From: Sphingomonas tagetis
GTDB taxonomy: Bacteria; Pseudomonadota; Alphaproteobacteria; Sphingomonadales; Sphingomonadaceae
Direction: 5' to 3'
DNA: 64,000 nucleotides
Assembly (NCBI RefSeq): GCF_024211275.1
Contig: NZ_JAMLDX010000005.1
Span: 1-64,000, forward strand
Below are positions 1-7,880 of the stretch, piece after piece. Within the stretch, counting starts at the first letter, position 1. Every line of letters starts with the position of its first letter. The position numbers were made by a program, and so were the translations under genes. The notes under the pieces are model-generated. The model was not told the DNA's origin. It worked only from the letters and a program-made list of their open reading frames with translations, and ran no database searches.

Positions 1-123
1 ACTTCGCCCGCCGCCTGAAGGCGCTCGGCGGCCTCACACCCTATGAGTACATCTGCAAAATCTGGACTTCAGAGCCAGATCGCTTCATCGTCAACCCGAT
101 CCACCAGATGCCGGGACTGAACA
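1..123 (+). mobile_element. Right end of an IS481-family insertion sequence (partial)
   Basis: The encoded peptide is the C-terminus of an IS481-family transposase, and the element continues off the left edge. The last bases, ending ...CTGAACA, fit the TGT...ACA termini of this family. Directly after them comes GCTAGG (124-129), which matches the NCTAGN target known for IS481. I therefore place the IS edge at 123. The terminal inverted repeat cannot be confirmed because the left end is outside the window. Confidence 0.75.
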
Positions 124-128
124 GCTAG
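3..128 (+). CDS. IS481-family transposase, C-terminal fragment
   Basis: Only the last 41 residues lie in the window; they read FARRLKALGGLTPYEYICK and continue to a MPGLNS end. This is the conserved tail of the DDE integrase-core transposases of the IS481 family, which catalyse cut-and-paste or copy-paste movement of the element. The TAG stop (126-128) lies past the inferred IS edge, inside the CTAG target sequence, so the stop codon seems to be supplied by the insertion site. The 5' part is truncated by the window edge, not by a mutation. Confidence 0.8.
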   Translation, partial: FARRLKALGGLTPYEYICKIWTSEPDRFIVNPIHQMPGLNS

Positions 129-129
129 G
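124..129 (+). repeat. Probable target-site duplication, right copy (NCTAGN type)
   Basis: GCTAGG abuts the IS end and fits the 6-bp NCTAGN site that IS481 is known to duplicate. The matching left copy is outside the window. CTA GGC here reads as Leu-Gly ahead of the GNHD motif, so these bases belong to the interrupted gene. Confidence 0.5.
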
Positions 130-607
130 CAATCACGACCATTGGCGCGACGCCGCGGCGTTCCGCCGCGAGCTGCCGCGCGCGGGCGTGCGCGTGCTGG
201 CGAACGAGGCTTTGCGAGCCGGGCCGGTGGTGATCGCCGGGGCCGACGATCCCTATACGCGCCGCGCCGATATCGCGGCCCTGGTGCGGTCGGCGGCACG
301 CCACGACGCGCCGGTGGTCACGCTGAGCCACAGCCCGGACATCGTGCCGCAACTGCCCCCGCGTTTCGGGCTGGTGCTGGCCGGACATACGCATTGCGGG
401 CAGATCGCGCTGCCGCTGATCGGGCGGGTCGCGACGATGTCGGATCATGGCGACCGTTATGCATGCGGCGTGATCCGCGAGGGCGGGCGGACGGTGATCG
501 TCGGCGCGGGGCTCGGCACCAGCCTGCTGCCGTTGCGCTATGGCGCCCCGCCCGACTTCTGGGTGATCACGATCGGCCCTCTCGCGCCGGCGCACGGCTT
601 ACGCTAA
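124..607 (+). pseudogene. Metallophosphoesterase, 3' fragment cut by the IS
   Basis: Reading in frame from 128 gives GNHDHWRDAAAF, then SHSPD and AGHTHCGQ: three metal-binding motifs of calcineurin-like phosphoesterases, in order. The first motif (DxH) and the N-terminus are missing because the IS edge falls just before the GNHD motif. The remaining part is about 160 residues, roughly the C-terminal half of the YkuE-like family. The upstream piece should sit on the far side of the IS. An in-frame GTG at 188 could start a shorter protein, but it would lack the GNHD motif and is unlikely to be active. Confidence 0.75.
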
Positions 608-672
608 CGTCAACCTCGCCCCGTCGGGCCGGCCGCGATTCGCGTGTGCCGTTGGGAGGGATGCTTGTACCG

Positions 673-981
673 ATGAAGACCGTTGTTCTGGCCGCGCTCG
701 CGGCCGTCGCGCTGACGCCTGCCGCCATTGCGCAGACCGCGCCCGCTGCCGCGGCGCCTGCCGCCACTGCCAAGTTCAACCTCGAGACGCCGATTCAGGA
801 TATCGTCGCCGACGCAAAGGCCAAGGCCGCGCTCGACACCGCGATTCCGGGCGTGAGCAATCATGAATCCTACGAGATGTTCAAGGGCATGAGTCTCAAG
901 CAGCTGTCGGCCTATGCCGCCGACAAGCTGACCCCCGAAGTGCTGGCCAAGGCCGAGACGGCGCTGGCCGAAGTGAAGTGA
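673..981 (+). CDS. Small secreted protein of unknown function
   Basis: A 102-residue product. It starts with a clear Sec signal peptide (MKTVVLAALAAVALTPAAIAQ), followed by an Ala/Pro linker and a mature part of about 70 residues predicted to be helical and rich in Lys, Ala and Glu. An in-frame ATG at 661 would add four residues before the signal peptide; I prefer 673 because the signal n-region begins there. I do not recognise a named domain. Similar short periplasmic proteins are common in sphingomonads. It is likely exported and is transcribed alone, convergent with the next gene. Confidence 0.75.
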   Translation: MKTVVLAALAAVALTPAAIAQTAPAAAAPAATAKFNLETPIQDIVADAKAKAALDTAIPGVSNHESYEMFKGMSLKQLSAYAADKLTPEVLAKAETALAEVK

Positions 982-1011
982 TGCAGAGCCCCGGGCGGCA
1001 GCGTTCGGGAC

Positions 1012-2226
1012 TCACTTCTCCGCGTCGATGTTGAGGCTGCGCGTGATGCGATAGTCGAGCACGCCCACGACGAAATAGACCGCCGCCTGCTTGATGCGGG
1101 TCCACAGGCCGGTGCGCTGGCGGTGCAATTCGCGCGTCACCTCGCGCGAGCGTGCGATCTCGCCATCGATATAGGTGCGGACATGCACGGCGAAGGCGCG
1201 GTCGTCGATGCGCAGCATGACCTCGAGGTTGAGGAACAGGCTGCGCATGTCGAAATTGGCCGAGCCGATCTGCACGGCGTCGTCGATCACGAACAGCTTG
1301 GTGTGCAGCTTGGTCGGCAGATATTCGAAGATGCGAACGCCGCGCCGCAGCAGTCCGCGATAAGTGAAACGCGCCGCCCAGATCGTCAGGTGATTGTCGG
1401 TGATCGAGGGCAGCACCACGCGCACCTCGCCACCGCGCCGCGCCGCGCGGCCGAGGCGGCGGAGCATCGCCGGGTTGGGGAAGAAATAGGCGGCGAGGAT
1501 GTCGATCCGCTTCGCGCGCTTGAGGTCGCGGCGGACGGCGCGCGCCCAGGGTGACAGCCGCCGGGTCGGGCCGCCGAGCAGCCAGCGTAGTTTGCCCTCG
1601 GGTTCGCTCCAGTCCGACAGCGCCTTGCGCAGCACGCGGAGCGGCGCGCGCGGGCGTTTCGCCCAGCGCCACAGCGCGTCGAAATAGCCGCCGAGCCGCG
1701 CCGCCGCCGGACCTTCCACGAGCAGGCCGAGGTCGCGCCAGGCATCGCTGCCCGGCGCGCCGAAATAATCGTCCTGGATGTTGAACCCGCCGATGATGAC
1801 GCGGGCGTCGGGCGTTCCGGCATCGGCGAGCGCGAACTTCTGGTGGTTGCGCAACAGATAGCGGCGGCCGAGCCGGGGCACGAAGAAGCAGACATTGCCG
1901 CCCGCGCCTTTCAGGCTCGCGAAGAAGTCGTTGTCATAGGCGGGATCGCTGCCCAGACCATCGACGATCAGCGTCACCTGCACGCCGCGTCCCACGGCGG
2001 CGGTGAGCGCGTCGCGCACCTGCGCGCCGACCGCATCGTCGGTGTAGATGTAATAGAGCAGCCGCAACGAGCTGCGCGCGCCGCCGATCAGGCCGATCAG
2101 CGCGTCGAGGCGGCGCGGGCCGGTATCGAGCAGGGTCAGCCGGTTGCCGTCGATTCCGAACACCGGTTGCGGTGGCGGCTCGGGCGGCAGGCCGCGGGGA
2201 ATCGAGGTCGGCGCGACTGGCTCCAT
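1012..2226 (-). CDS. Phospholipase D-like / cardiolipin synthase family protein
   Basis: A 404-residue protein with two HKD motifs. The first is HQKFALAD (His128, Lys130, Asp135) and the second is HTKLFVID (His308, Lys310, Asp315). Both are followed by the usual GGFN/GSANFD segments. This two-motif layout defines the phospholipase D superfamily; length and spacing suit bacterial ClsB-type cardiolipin synthases, which transfer a phosphatidyl group between phospholipids at the inner membrane. There is no clear N-terminal membrane segment, as in ClsB and unlike ClsA. Phospholipid synthesis is inferred; another phosphodiester transfer is possible. Confidence 0.85.
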   Translation of the reverse strand: MEPVAPTSIPRGLPPEPPPQPVFGIDGNRLTLLDTGPRRLDALIGLIGGARSSLRLLYYIYTDDAVGAQVRDALTAAVGRGVQVTLIVDGLGSDPAYDNDFFASLKGAGGNVCFFVPRLGRRYLLRNHQKFALADAGTPDARVIIGGFNIQDDYFGAPGSDAWRDLGLLVEGPAAARLGGYFDALWRWAKRPRAPLRVLRKALSDWSEPEGKLRWLLGGPTRRLSPWARAVRRDLKRAKRIDILAAYFFPNPAMLRRLGRAARRGGEVRVVLPSITDNHLTIWAARFTYRGLLRRGVRIFEYLPTKLHTKLFVIDDAVQIGSANFDMRSLFLNLEVMLRIDDRAFAVHVRTYIDGEIARSREVTRELHRQRTGLWTRIKQAAVYFVVGVLDYRITRSLNIDAEK

Positions 2227-2265
2227 CGCGTTTCTCGTGGCACGATGCTGTGCATCGAGCCAGGA

Positions 2266-2376
2266 GTTTCAGCGAAGCTGAAACGCGGCACCGGCCCGCT
2301 CCCCCACCCGGCCACCCATTCCAGAATATCCTGCCGATGGGTGCTCGGGTGGGGGAGCGGGCTGGTGCCGCATCCG
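2266..2376. repeat. Sphingomonad palindromic intergenic repeat, copy 1
   Basis: A small hairpin (TTTCAGC-N3-GCTGAAA) is followed by a long imperfect palindrome. Its arms are GCTCCCCCACCCGGCCACCC and the near-complement around a CAGAATATCCTG-type loop. The same architecture recurs at 7730-7880 and 18567-18728. It lies between the phospholipase gene and rpoZ, in non-coding DNA. Confidence 0.85.
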
Positions 2377-2476
2377 GCAACGCCGGATCAGCTCGACCAA
2401 CCCGATTTTCTTGACTCTGCGGGACGTGCGCCCTAATTGCCCCGCTTTCCCGTATCTCTGCTCCAAGGAAGCGTTC

Positions 2477-2821
2477 ATGGCGCGCGTCACCGTTGAAGAT
2501 TGCGTCGACAAGGTCTCGAACCGGTTCGACCTCGTGCTGCTGGCGGCCCAGCGCGCGCGGCAGATCTCGGGCGGCGCCGAGCTGACGCTCGACCGCGACC
2601 GCGACAAGAACCCGGTCGTCGCGTTGCGCGAGATCGCCGAGGAGACGGTGCGTCCCGACAATCTTCAGGAAGCGCTGGTCGGCAGCCTGCAGCGCGTGCA
2701 GATCGACGACGAGGAAGCGCCGGATGAAGTCGGCAGCCTGGCCGCATCGGCCGAGGCGCTGCGCCTCACCGCCGCCGCGCCGCCGCGCAACCAGAATCTG
2801 GGCGCCGACTACGACGGCTGA
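2477..2821 (+). CDS. rpoZ: DNA-directed RNA polymerase omega subunit
   Basis: The product has 114 residues and begins [20 protein letters not shown], the near-invariant RpoZ N-terminus, followed by the second conserved block [15 protein letters not shown]. Omega binds the beta-prime subunit and helps RNA polymerase assembly. The C-terminal tail (from about residue 80) is long, acidic then low in complexity, as in other alphaproteobacteria. The ATG at 2477 has AAGGAAG nine bases upstream. A strong terminator follows directly. Confidence 0.95.
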   Translation: MARVTVEDCVDKVSNRFDLVLLAAQRARQISGGAELTLDRDRDKNPVVALREIAEETVRPDNLQEALVGSLQRVQIDDEEAPDEVGSLAASAEALRLTAAAPPRNQNLGADYDG

Positions 2822-2847
2822 CTCGGCGTAACCCGCGATATCGCAAG

Positions 2848-2882
2848 ACGCCGGCGCTTCTCATTGAAGTGCCGGCGTTTTT
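2848..2882 (+). terminator. Rho-independent terminator of rpoZ
   Basis: The stem ACGCCGGCGCTTC pairs with GAAGTGCCGGCGT around a short loop, then a T run. It starts 27 bases after the rpoZ stop. Confidence 0.85.
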
Positions 2883-2977
2883 CGTTGCGTTCGCTACGAA
2901 TGGCTTGATCGCCATGGTCCATTGTGGACTATGTCCCTTCCGGATTGGGGGATGGCGTGCCGGGCAGCGAGTCGATC

Positions 2978-4327
2978 ATGATCGTCATCGACGCGGTTGC
3001 GCGCGAGACGATGTTGTTCGCGGCGATCGGGTTCCTGATCGGCGGGATCGACGATGTTCTTGCAGATCTCGCCTATTTCGCCGTGCGGGTGCGCGGCTGG
3101 CTCGTGCGGAGACCCAAACCGGCGCTAGATGACGGCGCGGGCGCGATGGCGATCTTCGTGCCCGCCTGGGACGAGGCCGCGGTGATCGCGCCGATGCTGC
3201 GTACCGCGCTCGCGCGCTACGACTATCCCGATTTCCGCATCTATGTCGGCGCCTATCCCAATGACCGTGCGACCATCGCCGAGGTGGCCGGGGTCGCGGA
3301 TGGGGATGCGCGCGTGCGGCTGGTGATCGGCGAGGCGGCCGGACCGACGACCAAGGCCGATTGCCTCAATTCGCTGTGGCGCGCGCTGCTTGCCGACGAG
3401 GCCGAAGGCTGGCCGGTGCGCGCGGTGGTGCTGCACGACGCCGAGGATGTCGTGCATCCCGCCGAGTTGCGCGTGTTCGCGGCGTATCTCGACGCGTATG
3501 ACGCGGTGCAGATTCCGGTGCTGCCGCTCGCCGATTCGCGCTCGCCGCTGGTCGAGGGGCACTATCTCGACGAGTTTGCCGAGGCGCATGGCAAGGCGCT
3601 GGTGGTGCGGCAGGCGCTCGGCGCGGCGCTGCCGTTCGCCGGGGTGGGCTGTGCGATCGGGCGCGGCATGCTCGGGCGGATCGCCGGGCTGCGCGGGGGC
3701 ATGCCGTTCGACGCGACCAGCCTGACCGAGGATTACGAGCTGGGGCTGACGGTCGCGGCGATGGGCGGGCGCAGCTGCTTCGTGCGGCGGCGCGACGCAC
3801 GCGGCGGGCTGATCGCGGTGCGCGCCTTCTTCCCGGCGACGCTGGGCGCGGCGGTGCGGCAAAAGGCGCGATGGATGATGGGGATTGCGCTTGCCGGGTG
3901 GGACCGCACCGGCTGGGCGCATCGGGGCGGGATCGGCGAGCATTGGATGCGGATGCGCGACCGCCGCGCGACGCTGGCAATTCCCGTGCTGGCCATCGCC
4001 TATCTCGCGCTGGTCGCCTGGGGGGCGTCGCTGGCAGGGCATGTCGTGACGGGCACGCCGCTGCCGCGGCCCGAAGGCGCGATGCGCTGGGTGCTGGGCG
4101 TCAATGCCGGACTGCTCGGCTGGCGGCTGGCGCTGCGCATGGCGTTTACCGGGCGCAGCTACGGCCTTCCGCAGGCGCTGCTGTCGGTGCCGCGCGTCGT
4201 GGTGGCCAATCTGGTGGCGCTGCTCGCGGCGCGGCGTGCGCTGGCGCTCTATTGGCGCACGCTGCGCGGCGAGCGGGCGCAATGGGACAAGACGGCGCAC
4301 CGCTTCCCCGAAGGGCTGGTGCAGTGA
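2978..4327 (+). CDS. NfrB-like family 2 glycosyltransferase, membrane-bound
   Basis: A processive-type GT2 protein of about 449 residues. An N-terminal membrane segment is followed by the nucleotide-sugar domain with HDAEDVVHP (the DxD-type metal site), then TEDYELG (catalytic region) and a QxxRW-like QKARW motif. Two or more membrane segments close the protein. The DAED/TEDYEL pattern matches NfrB, the inner-membrane enzyme of phage N4 receptor polysaccharide synthesis, and its relatives. It overlaps the next gene by four bases (GTGA), suggesting coupled translation. Start choice is uncertain: ATG 2978, GTG 2957 (with GGGG upstream) or ATG 2924 are in frame. Confidence 0.8.
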   Translation: MIVIDAVARETMLFAAIGFLIGGIDDVLADLAYFAVRVRGWLVRRPKPALDDGAGAMAIFVPAWDEAAVIAPMLRTALARYDYPDFRIYVGAYPNDRATIAEVAGVADGDARVRLVIGEAAGPTTKADCLNSLWRALLADEAEGWPVRAVVLHDAEDVVHPAELRVFAAYLDAYDAVQIPVLPLADSRSPLVEGHYLDEFAEAHGKALVVRQALGAALPFAGVGCAIGRGMLGRIAGLRGGMPFDATSLTEDYELGLTVAAMGGRSCFVRRRDARGGLIAVRAFFPATLGAAVRQKARWMMGIALAGWDRTGWAHRGGIGEHWMRMRDRRATLAIPVLAIAYLALVAWGASLAGHVVTGTPLPRPEGAMRWVLGVNAGLLGWRLALRMAFTGRSYGLPQALLSVPRVVVANLVALLAARRALALYWRTLRGERAQWDKTAHRFPEGLVQ

Positions 4328-5331
4328 ACGGCAAGGGCCGCCCGCTGCGCTTCGTCGCGCTGGTGGCGGCCGGCTGGGCCGGCGCGCGCGTGGCGATCCT
4401 GTGGCCCGAGGGCGCGACCTTGCCCGAGGCGATCGAGGCGGCGTTCCCGATCCAGCGCGCGGTGGCGGCGGTGTCGCCCCGTGCCGCACCGGTCGAGGTT
4501 CCGGGCCGGAGGCAAGTCGCGCGCGCGACGCCAGCGCCGATCGCCGTTCATGTGCAGCTGCCGGACCAGCCGTCCGCCGAGCCGGGGCGAGTCCAACTGG
4601 CGATGCTCGGGCTGGTGTCGTTCGGGCAGGAACAGCCGCTGGGTGCGCCGTCGGGTGCGATTCCCTATCTGTTGCCGCGGCCAGTGGCGCTGCCCGAGGC
4701 GGCGCAGCCGCCGTCGCGCTGGTCGGCGAGCGGCTGGTTCGTGACGCGGCGCGGCGCGCCCGCCAGCGGCGCGATGCTCGGCGGCGATCAGCTCGGCGTG
4801 CGCGTCGTCTATGCCTTGGGTCAGCAGCGGCGGATGCGGCTCTATCTGCGTGCGAGCGCGCCGCTGGCGGTGGCCGGGCGCGAGCTGGCGCTGGGCATCG
4901 AATGGCAACCGACGCGGCATCCGGTGCGGGTCGCCGCGGAGCATCGCGTCGGGCTCGACGGCAACCGGGGCGGCCCGGCGGTGGCGGTGGTCGGCGGGGT
5001 CGATGCGGTCGAGCTGCCGTTCGACTTCAGGCTTGAAGCCTATGGCCAGGCGGGTGCGGTGTGGCGCGGGCGGCTCGACCCGTTCGCCGATGGCGCGCTG
5101 CGCGTGACGCATGAGGTGGCGCGCGCGGGCAAGGCGCGGCTGGATGTCGGCGCGGGCGCATGGGGCGCGGCGCAGCGTGAGGCGGCGCGGCTCGATGTCG
5201 GGCCGAGCGCGGTGGCGACGGTGCCGCTGGGCGACAAGGCGGTGAAGCTCGCGGTCGACTGGCGCGAGCGCGTGGCGGGCGATGCGCGGCCGGGATCTGG
5301 ACCGGCGGTGACGCTGGGGGCGGATTTCTAG
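4324..5331 (+). CDS. Predicted outer-membrane partner of the NfrB-like glycosyltransferase
   Basis: A 335-residue protein with an N-terminal signal-anchor-like stretch (RFVALVAAGWAGARVAIL), a Pro/Ala-rich linker to about residue 115, then a C-terminal half of alternating hydrophobic and polar residues ending in Phe (GADF). This suggests an outer-membrane barrel strand pattern. The GTG start overlaps the glycosyltransferase stop, so the two are translated together. By position it resembles NfrA or BcsC-type export pores, but it lacks the TPR repeats of those proteins. The export role is inferred from context only. Confidence 0.55.
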   Translation: MNGKGRPLRFVALVAAGWAGARVAILWPEGATLPEAIEAAFPIQRAVAAVSPRAAPVEVPGRRQVARATPAPIAVHVQLPDQPSAEPGRVQLAMLGLVSFGQEQPLGAPSGAIPYLLPRPVALPEAAQPPSRWSASGWFVTRRGAPASGAMLGGDQLGVRVVYALGQQRRMRLYLRASAPLAVAGRELALGIEWQPTRHPVRVAAEHRVGLDGNRGGPAVAVVGGVDAVELPFDFRLEAYGQAGAVWRGRLDPFADGALRVTHEVARAGKARLDVGAGAWGAAQREAARLDVGPSAVATVPLGDKAVKLAVDWRERVAGDARPGSGPAVTLGADF

Positions 5332-5726
5332 TCCAAATGCTCGATGCCGTCGCCCGTTATGGCGACCCAGCCGTGCTTGCGCTCTTCATAGACCGAATAA
5401 TGCGGCGACGGGAATGATGGGTCGGCGAAGGCACCGACCGCGACGGCGGTGAGGCCCGGCATGGCTTCGCTGGCATAGGCGACGGTCGCGCCGCAGGTCG
5501 GGCAGAAGCGGAAGGTCGCGCTTTTGCCGCTGTCGCCGGTGCGCGACCACGTGCTGAACGTGCCCGCCGTTTCGACCTGTGCGTCGGGCCAGCGCGCCTG
5601 AAACGCGAACGCGCTGCCGCTGCGCTTCTGGCATTCGAGGCAATGGCACACTGAAACGCGCACGGGCTCGCCGGTGCAGGTGACACGCAGCTGACCGCAG
5701 CGGCAGGTGGCGACGCGGTCGGTCAT
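5328..5726 (-). CDS. GFA family (glutathione-dependent formaldehyde-activating-like) zinc protein
   Basis: A 132-residue Mss4-like fold protein. Zinc ligands are visible as Cys8/Cys10, Cys27/Cys29/Cys32 and Cys75/Cys78, in the order CRCGQ, CHCLECQKRSG, FCPTCG that defines the GFA/CENP-V family. Family members bind glutathione adducts, but the substrate of this one is unknown. It overlaps map by four bases (ATGA) and is read after it, so it is probably the second gene of a map operon. Confidence 0.85.
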   Translation of the reverse strand: MTDRVATCRCGQLRVTCTGEPVRVSVCHCLECQKRSGSAFAFQARWPDAQVETAGTFSTWSRTGDSGKSATFRFCPTCGATVAYASEAMPGLTAVAVGAFADPSFPSPHYSVYEERKHGWVAITGDGIEHLD

Positions 5727-6487
5727 GCGGCGCGTTCGCCGTGGCGCAGGGTGAGGACTTCGACGCCGTCGCCAGTGACCGCGACGGTATGCTCGAATTG
5801 CGCGGAGAGCTTACCGTCCTGAGTCACCACGGTCCAGCCATCGGGCTGCGTCGCGACCTTGCGGCTGCCCTGGTTGATCATCGGCTCGATCGTGAAGACC
5901 ATGCCCTCGCGCAGCTTCATGCCGGTGCCGGGGCGGCCGAAATTGAGCACCGAAGGCTCCTCGTGCATCTCGCGGCCGATGCCATGGCCGCAATAGTCGC
6001 GGACGACCGAATAGCCATTCTTCTTCGCGTGCCGCTCGATCGCCGCGCCGATATCGCCGAGATGTGCGCCGGGGCGGACCTGACCGATGCCCTTCCACAT
6101 CGCCTCCTGCGCGACGCGGACCAGCCGCTTCGCAGCAGGGGCGACCGCGCCGACCAGATAGGTCTTGCTCGAATCCGCGATGAAGCCGTTCTTCTCGAGC
6201 GTGATGTCGAGGTTGATGATGTCGCCATCGCGAATCACGTCGAGCGGATCGGGCACGCCATGACAGACGACATGGTTGATCGAACAGTTCAGCACATATT
6301 TGAAGCCGTACTGCCCCTTGCTCGCCGGGCGCGCGGCGAGGTCGTCGGTGATGAAGCGGTCGACCAGATCGTTGACCTGCATCGTCGACATGCCGGCGAG
6401 ATCGAGGCGATCGAGCATCTCGAACACCGATGCCAGCAGCTTGCCCGACACGCGCATCAGCGCGAGTTCGTCCGCGGTCTTGACCAT
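5723..6487 (-). CDS. map: Type I methionine aminopeptidase
   Basis: A 254-residue enzyme that removes the initiator Met from nascent proteins using a di-metal centre. The metal ligands can be followed: Asp in NLDITLE and in the DSSKTYLVG block, His in GHGIGREMHEEP, Glu in TIEPMIN and Glu in QFEHTVAVT. The length is that of the compact type I bacterial form with no N-terminal SH3 extension. The GFA gene follows with a four-base overlap. Confidence 0.95.
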   Translation of the reverse strand: MVKTADELALMRVSGKLLASVFEMLDRLDLAGMSTMQVNDLVDRFITDDLAARPASKGQYGFKYVLNCSINHVVCHGVPDPLDVIRDGDIINLDITLEKNGFIADSSKTYLVGAVAPAAKRLVRVAQEAMWKGIGQVRPGAHLGDIGAAIERHAKKNGYSVVRDYCGHGIGREMHEEPSVLNFGRPGTGMKLREGMVFTIEPMINQGSRKVATQPDGWTVVTQDGKLSAQFEHTVAVTGDGVEVLTLRHGERAA

Positions 6488-6488
6488 G

Positions 6489-6695
6489 TCAGGCGGCCGC
6501 GGCGTCCGCGACTGGCGGCGGCACTGCGGCGAGTTCGCGCCGCACGATCTCGCTGAACGACAGCGCCGGATTGGCTTCGGCGAGCATGCCGATCTTCATC
6601 CAGAATTCGGCCTGCGCGTTGATCGAGCGGCACATGACGGTGCTGGCGCGGCGCGCCTCCTCGTGCAGGTCGTCGTCGATCTTCACGATGCCCAT
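6489..6695 (-). CDS. ParD-like antitoxin-family protein, no toxin partner seen
   Basis: A 68-residue protein starting MGIVKIDDDLHEEARRAST and continuing with SINAQAEFWMKIGMLAEANP, a pattern typical of the ParD-like family (a ribbon-helix-helix N-terminus). The ATG at 6695 is preceded by GAGG seven bases upstream; a TTG at 6707 would add four residues. Proteins of this family are usually solitary. No ParE-like toxin lies next to it: map is one base downstream and a divergent permease is upstream. A regulatory or housekeeping role is more likely than a live toxin-antitoxin pair. Confidence 0.7.
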   Translation of the reverse strand: MGIVKIDDDLHEEARRASTVMCRSINAQAEFWMKIGMLAEANPALSFSEIVRRELAAVPPPVADAAAA

Positions 6696-6802
6696 GATCG
6701 TCCTCAAGCCGGTTAATATACGATTCGTATATGGATCATATGCTCGTTCGTCAAACGCTGCGCCTTCCGAATGCGCTTCCGACGCGCTAGGCAGAGGAAC
6801 GC

Positions 6803-7717
6803 ATGGACCTTTACCTTCCCATCGCCAGCCTTTCGGTCAACGCGGTCGTGATCGTGCTGCTGGGACTCGGTGTCGGGTTGCTGTCGGGCATGTTCGGGGT
6901 CGGTGGCGGATTCCTGACCACGCCGTTGCTGATCGTCTATGGCATCCCGCCGACCGTCGCCGCCGCCTCCGCCGCGAGCCAGGTGACCGGGGCGAGCGTG
7001 TCGGGGGTGTTCGCGCATCTGCGCCGTGACGGGGTCGACCTGCATATGGGCGCGGTGCTGATCGCGGGCGGCGTGCTGGGATCGGGCATGGGCGCGATCC
7101 TGTTCAAGCTGCTGCAATCGACCGGGCAGATCGATACGGTGATCGCGGTGCTCTATGTCGTGATGCTCGGCGCGATCGGCTGGCTGATGCTGTCCGAATC
7201 CTGGGGCGCGATCCGTGCGGCGCGCGAAGGCACCACGCCGCGCGCCAAGCGGCGGCGGCATCATCCGATGGTCGCGGCACTGCCGCTGCGCTGGCGCTTC
7301 TACCGCTCGGGGTTGTACATTTCGCCCTTCGCGCCGCTGCTGCTCGGCTTCGCGACTGGCATATTGACCGTGCTGCTCGGCGTCGGCGGCGGGTTCATCC
7401 TGATCCCGGCGATGCTCTATCTGATCGGCATGCCGACTCAGGTGGTGGTCGGCACTTCGCTGTTCCAGATCCTGTTCGTCAGCGCCGCGGCGACGATGGT
7501 GCATTCGCTGACGACCAAGGCCGTCGATATCGTGCTGGCCGCGCTGCTGCTGCTGGGGTCGGTGGTCGGCGCGCAGATCGGGGTGCGCTTCGCCCAGCGC
7601 GCGCGGCCCGAATATCTGCGGCTGGCGCTGGGCGTGATCGTGCTGCTGGTGGCGATCCGCATCCTGTTGGGGTTGGCGTGGCGGCCGGACGAGATCTTCA
7701 CGGTGGAACTGGCGTGA
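6803..7717 (+). CDS. TauE/SafE family anion exporter (sulfite exporter-like permease)
   Basis: A 304-residue multi-spanning membrane protein with two homologous halves. Each has a glycine-rich motif (GLLSGMFGVGGGFLTTPLL and GILTVLLGVGGGFILIPAML) typical of the TauE/SafE family. Members move sulfite, sulfoacetate or other organic anions across the inner membrane; the substrate here cannot be read from sequence. GAGGA sits eight bases ahead of the ATG. The next gene (TIGR02186-like) is commonly found with it, so the pair forms an operon. Confidence 0.9.
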   Translation: MDLYLPIASLSVNAVVIVLLGLGVGLLSGMFGVGGGFLTTPLLIVYGIPPTVAAASAASQVTGASVSGVFAHLRRDGVDLHMGAVLIAGGVLGSGMGAILFKLLQSTGQIDTVIAVLYVVMLGAIGWLMLSESWGAIRAAREGTTPRAKRRRHHPMVAALPLRWRFYRSGLYISPFAPLLLGFATGILTVLLGVGGGFILIPAMLYLIGMPTQVVVGTSLFQILFVSAAATMVHSLTTKAVDIVLAALLLLGSVVGAQIGVRFAQRARPEYLRLALGVIVLLVAIRILLGLAWRPDEIFTVELA

Positions 7718-7729
7718 TGTTTGATTGGG

Positions 7730-7880
7730 TTTCAGCTGCGCCGAAACGCGGCACCGCCCTCCGCAGCATCCATCGATCTTCGATCGCTGGAGCCTGGCTG
7801 CTCCGCCCGTTCCCCCACCCGGCCACCCATAAGATACTACCGTGGGGTGGCCGGGTGGGGGAGCGGGCAGGTGCCGCAAC
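7730..7880. repeat. Sphingomonad palindromic intergenic repeat, copy 2
   Basis: Same layout as the copies at 2266 and 18567: a small TTTCAGC hairpin, a variable spacer with CATCGATCTTCGATCG, then the arms CCCCCACCCGGCCACCC and GGTGGCCGGGTGGGGG. It sits between two genes of an operon and covers the region where the start of the second gene would be expected. Confidence 0.85.

Noticed and set aside
1123-1554. Plus-strand open frame over the phospholipase D gene
   Set aside because: It is the antisense shadow of the HKD-motif gene, which has both catalytic motifs in the right place.
5741-6556. Plus-strand open frame opposite map
   Set aside because: Antisense shadow in GC-rich DNA; map shows all five metal ligands.
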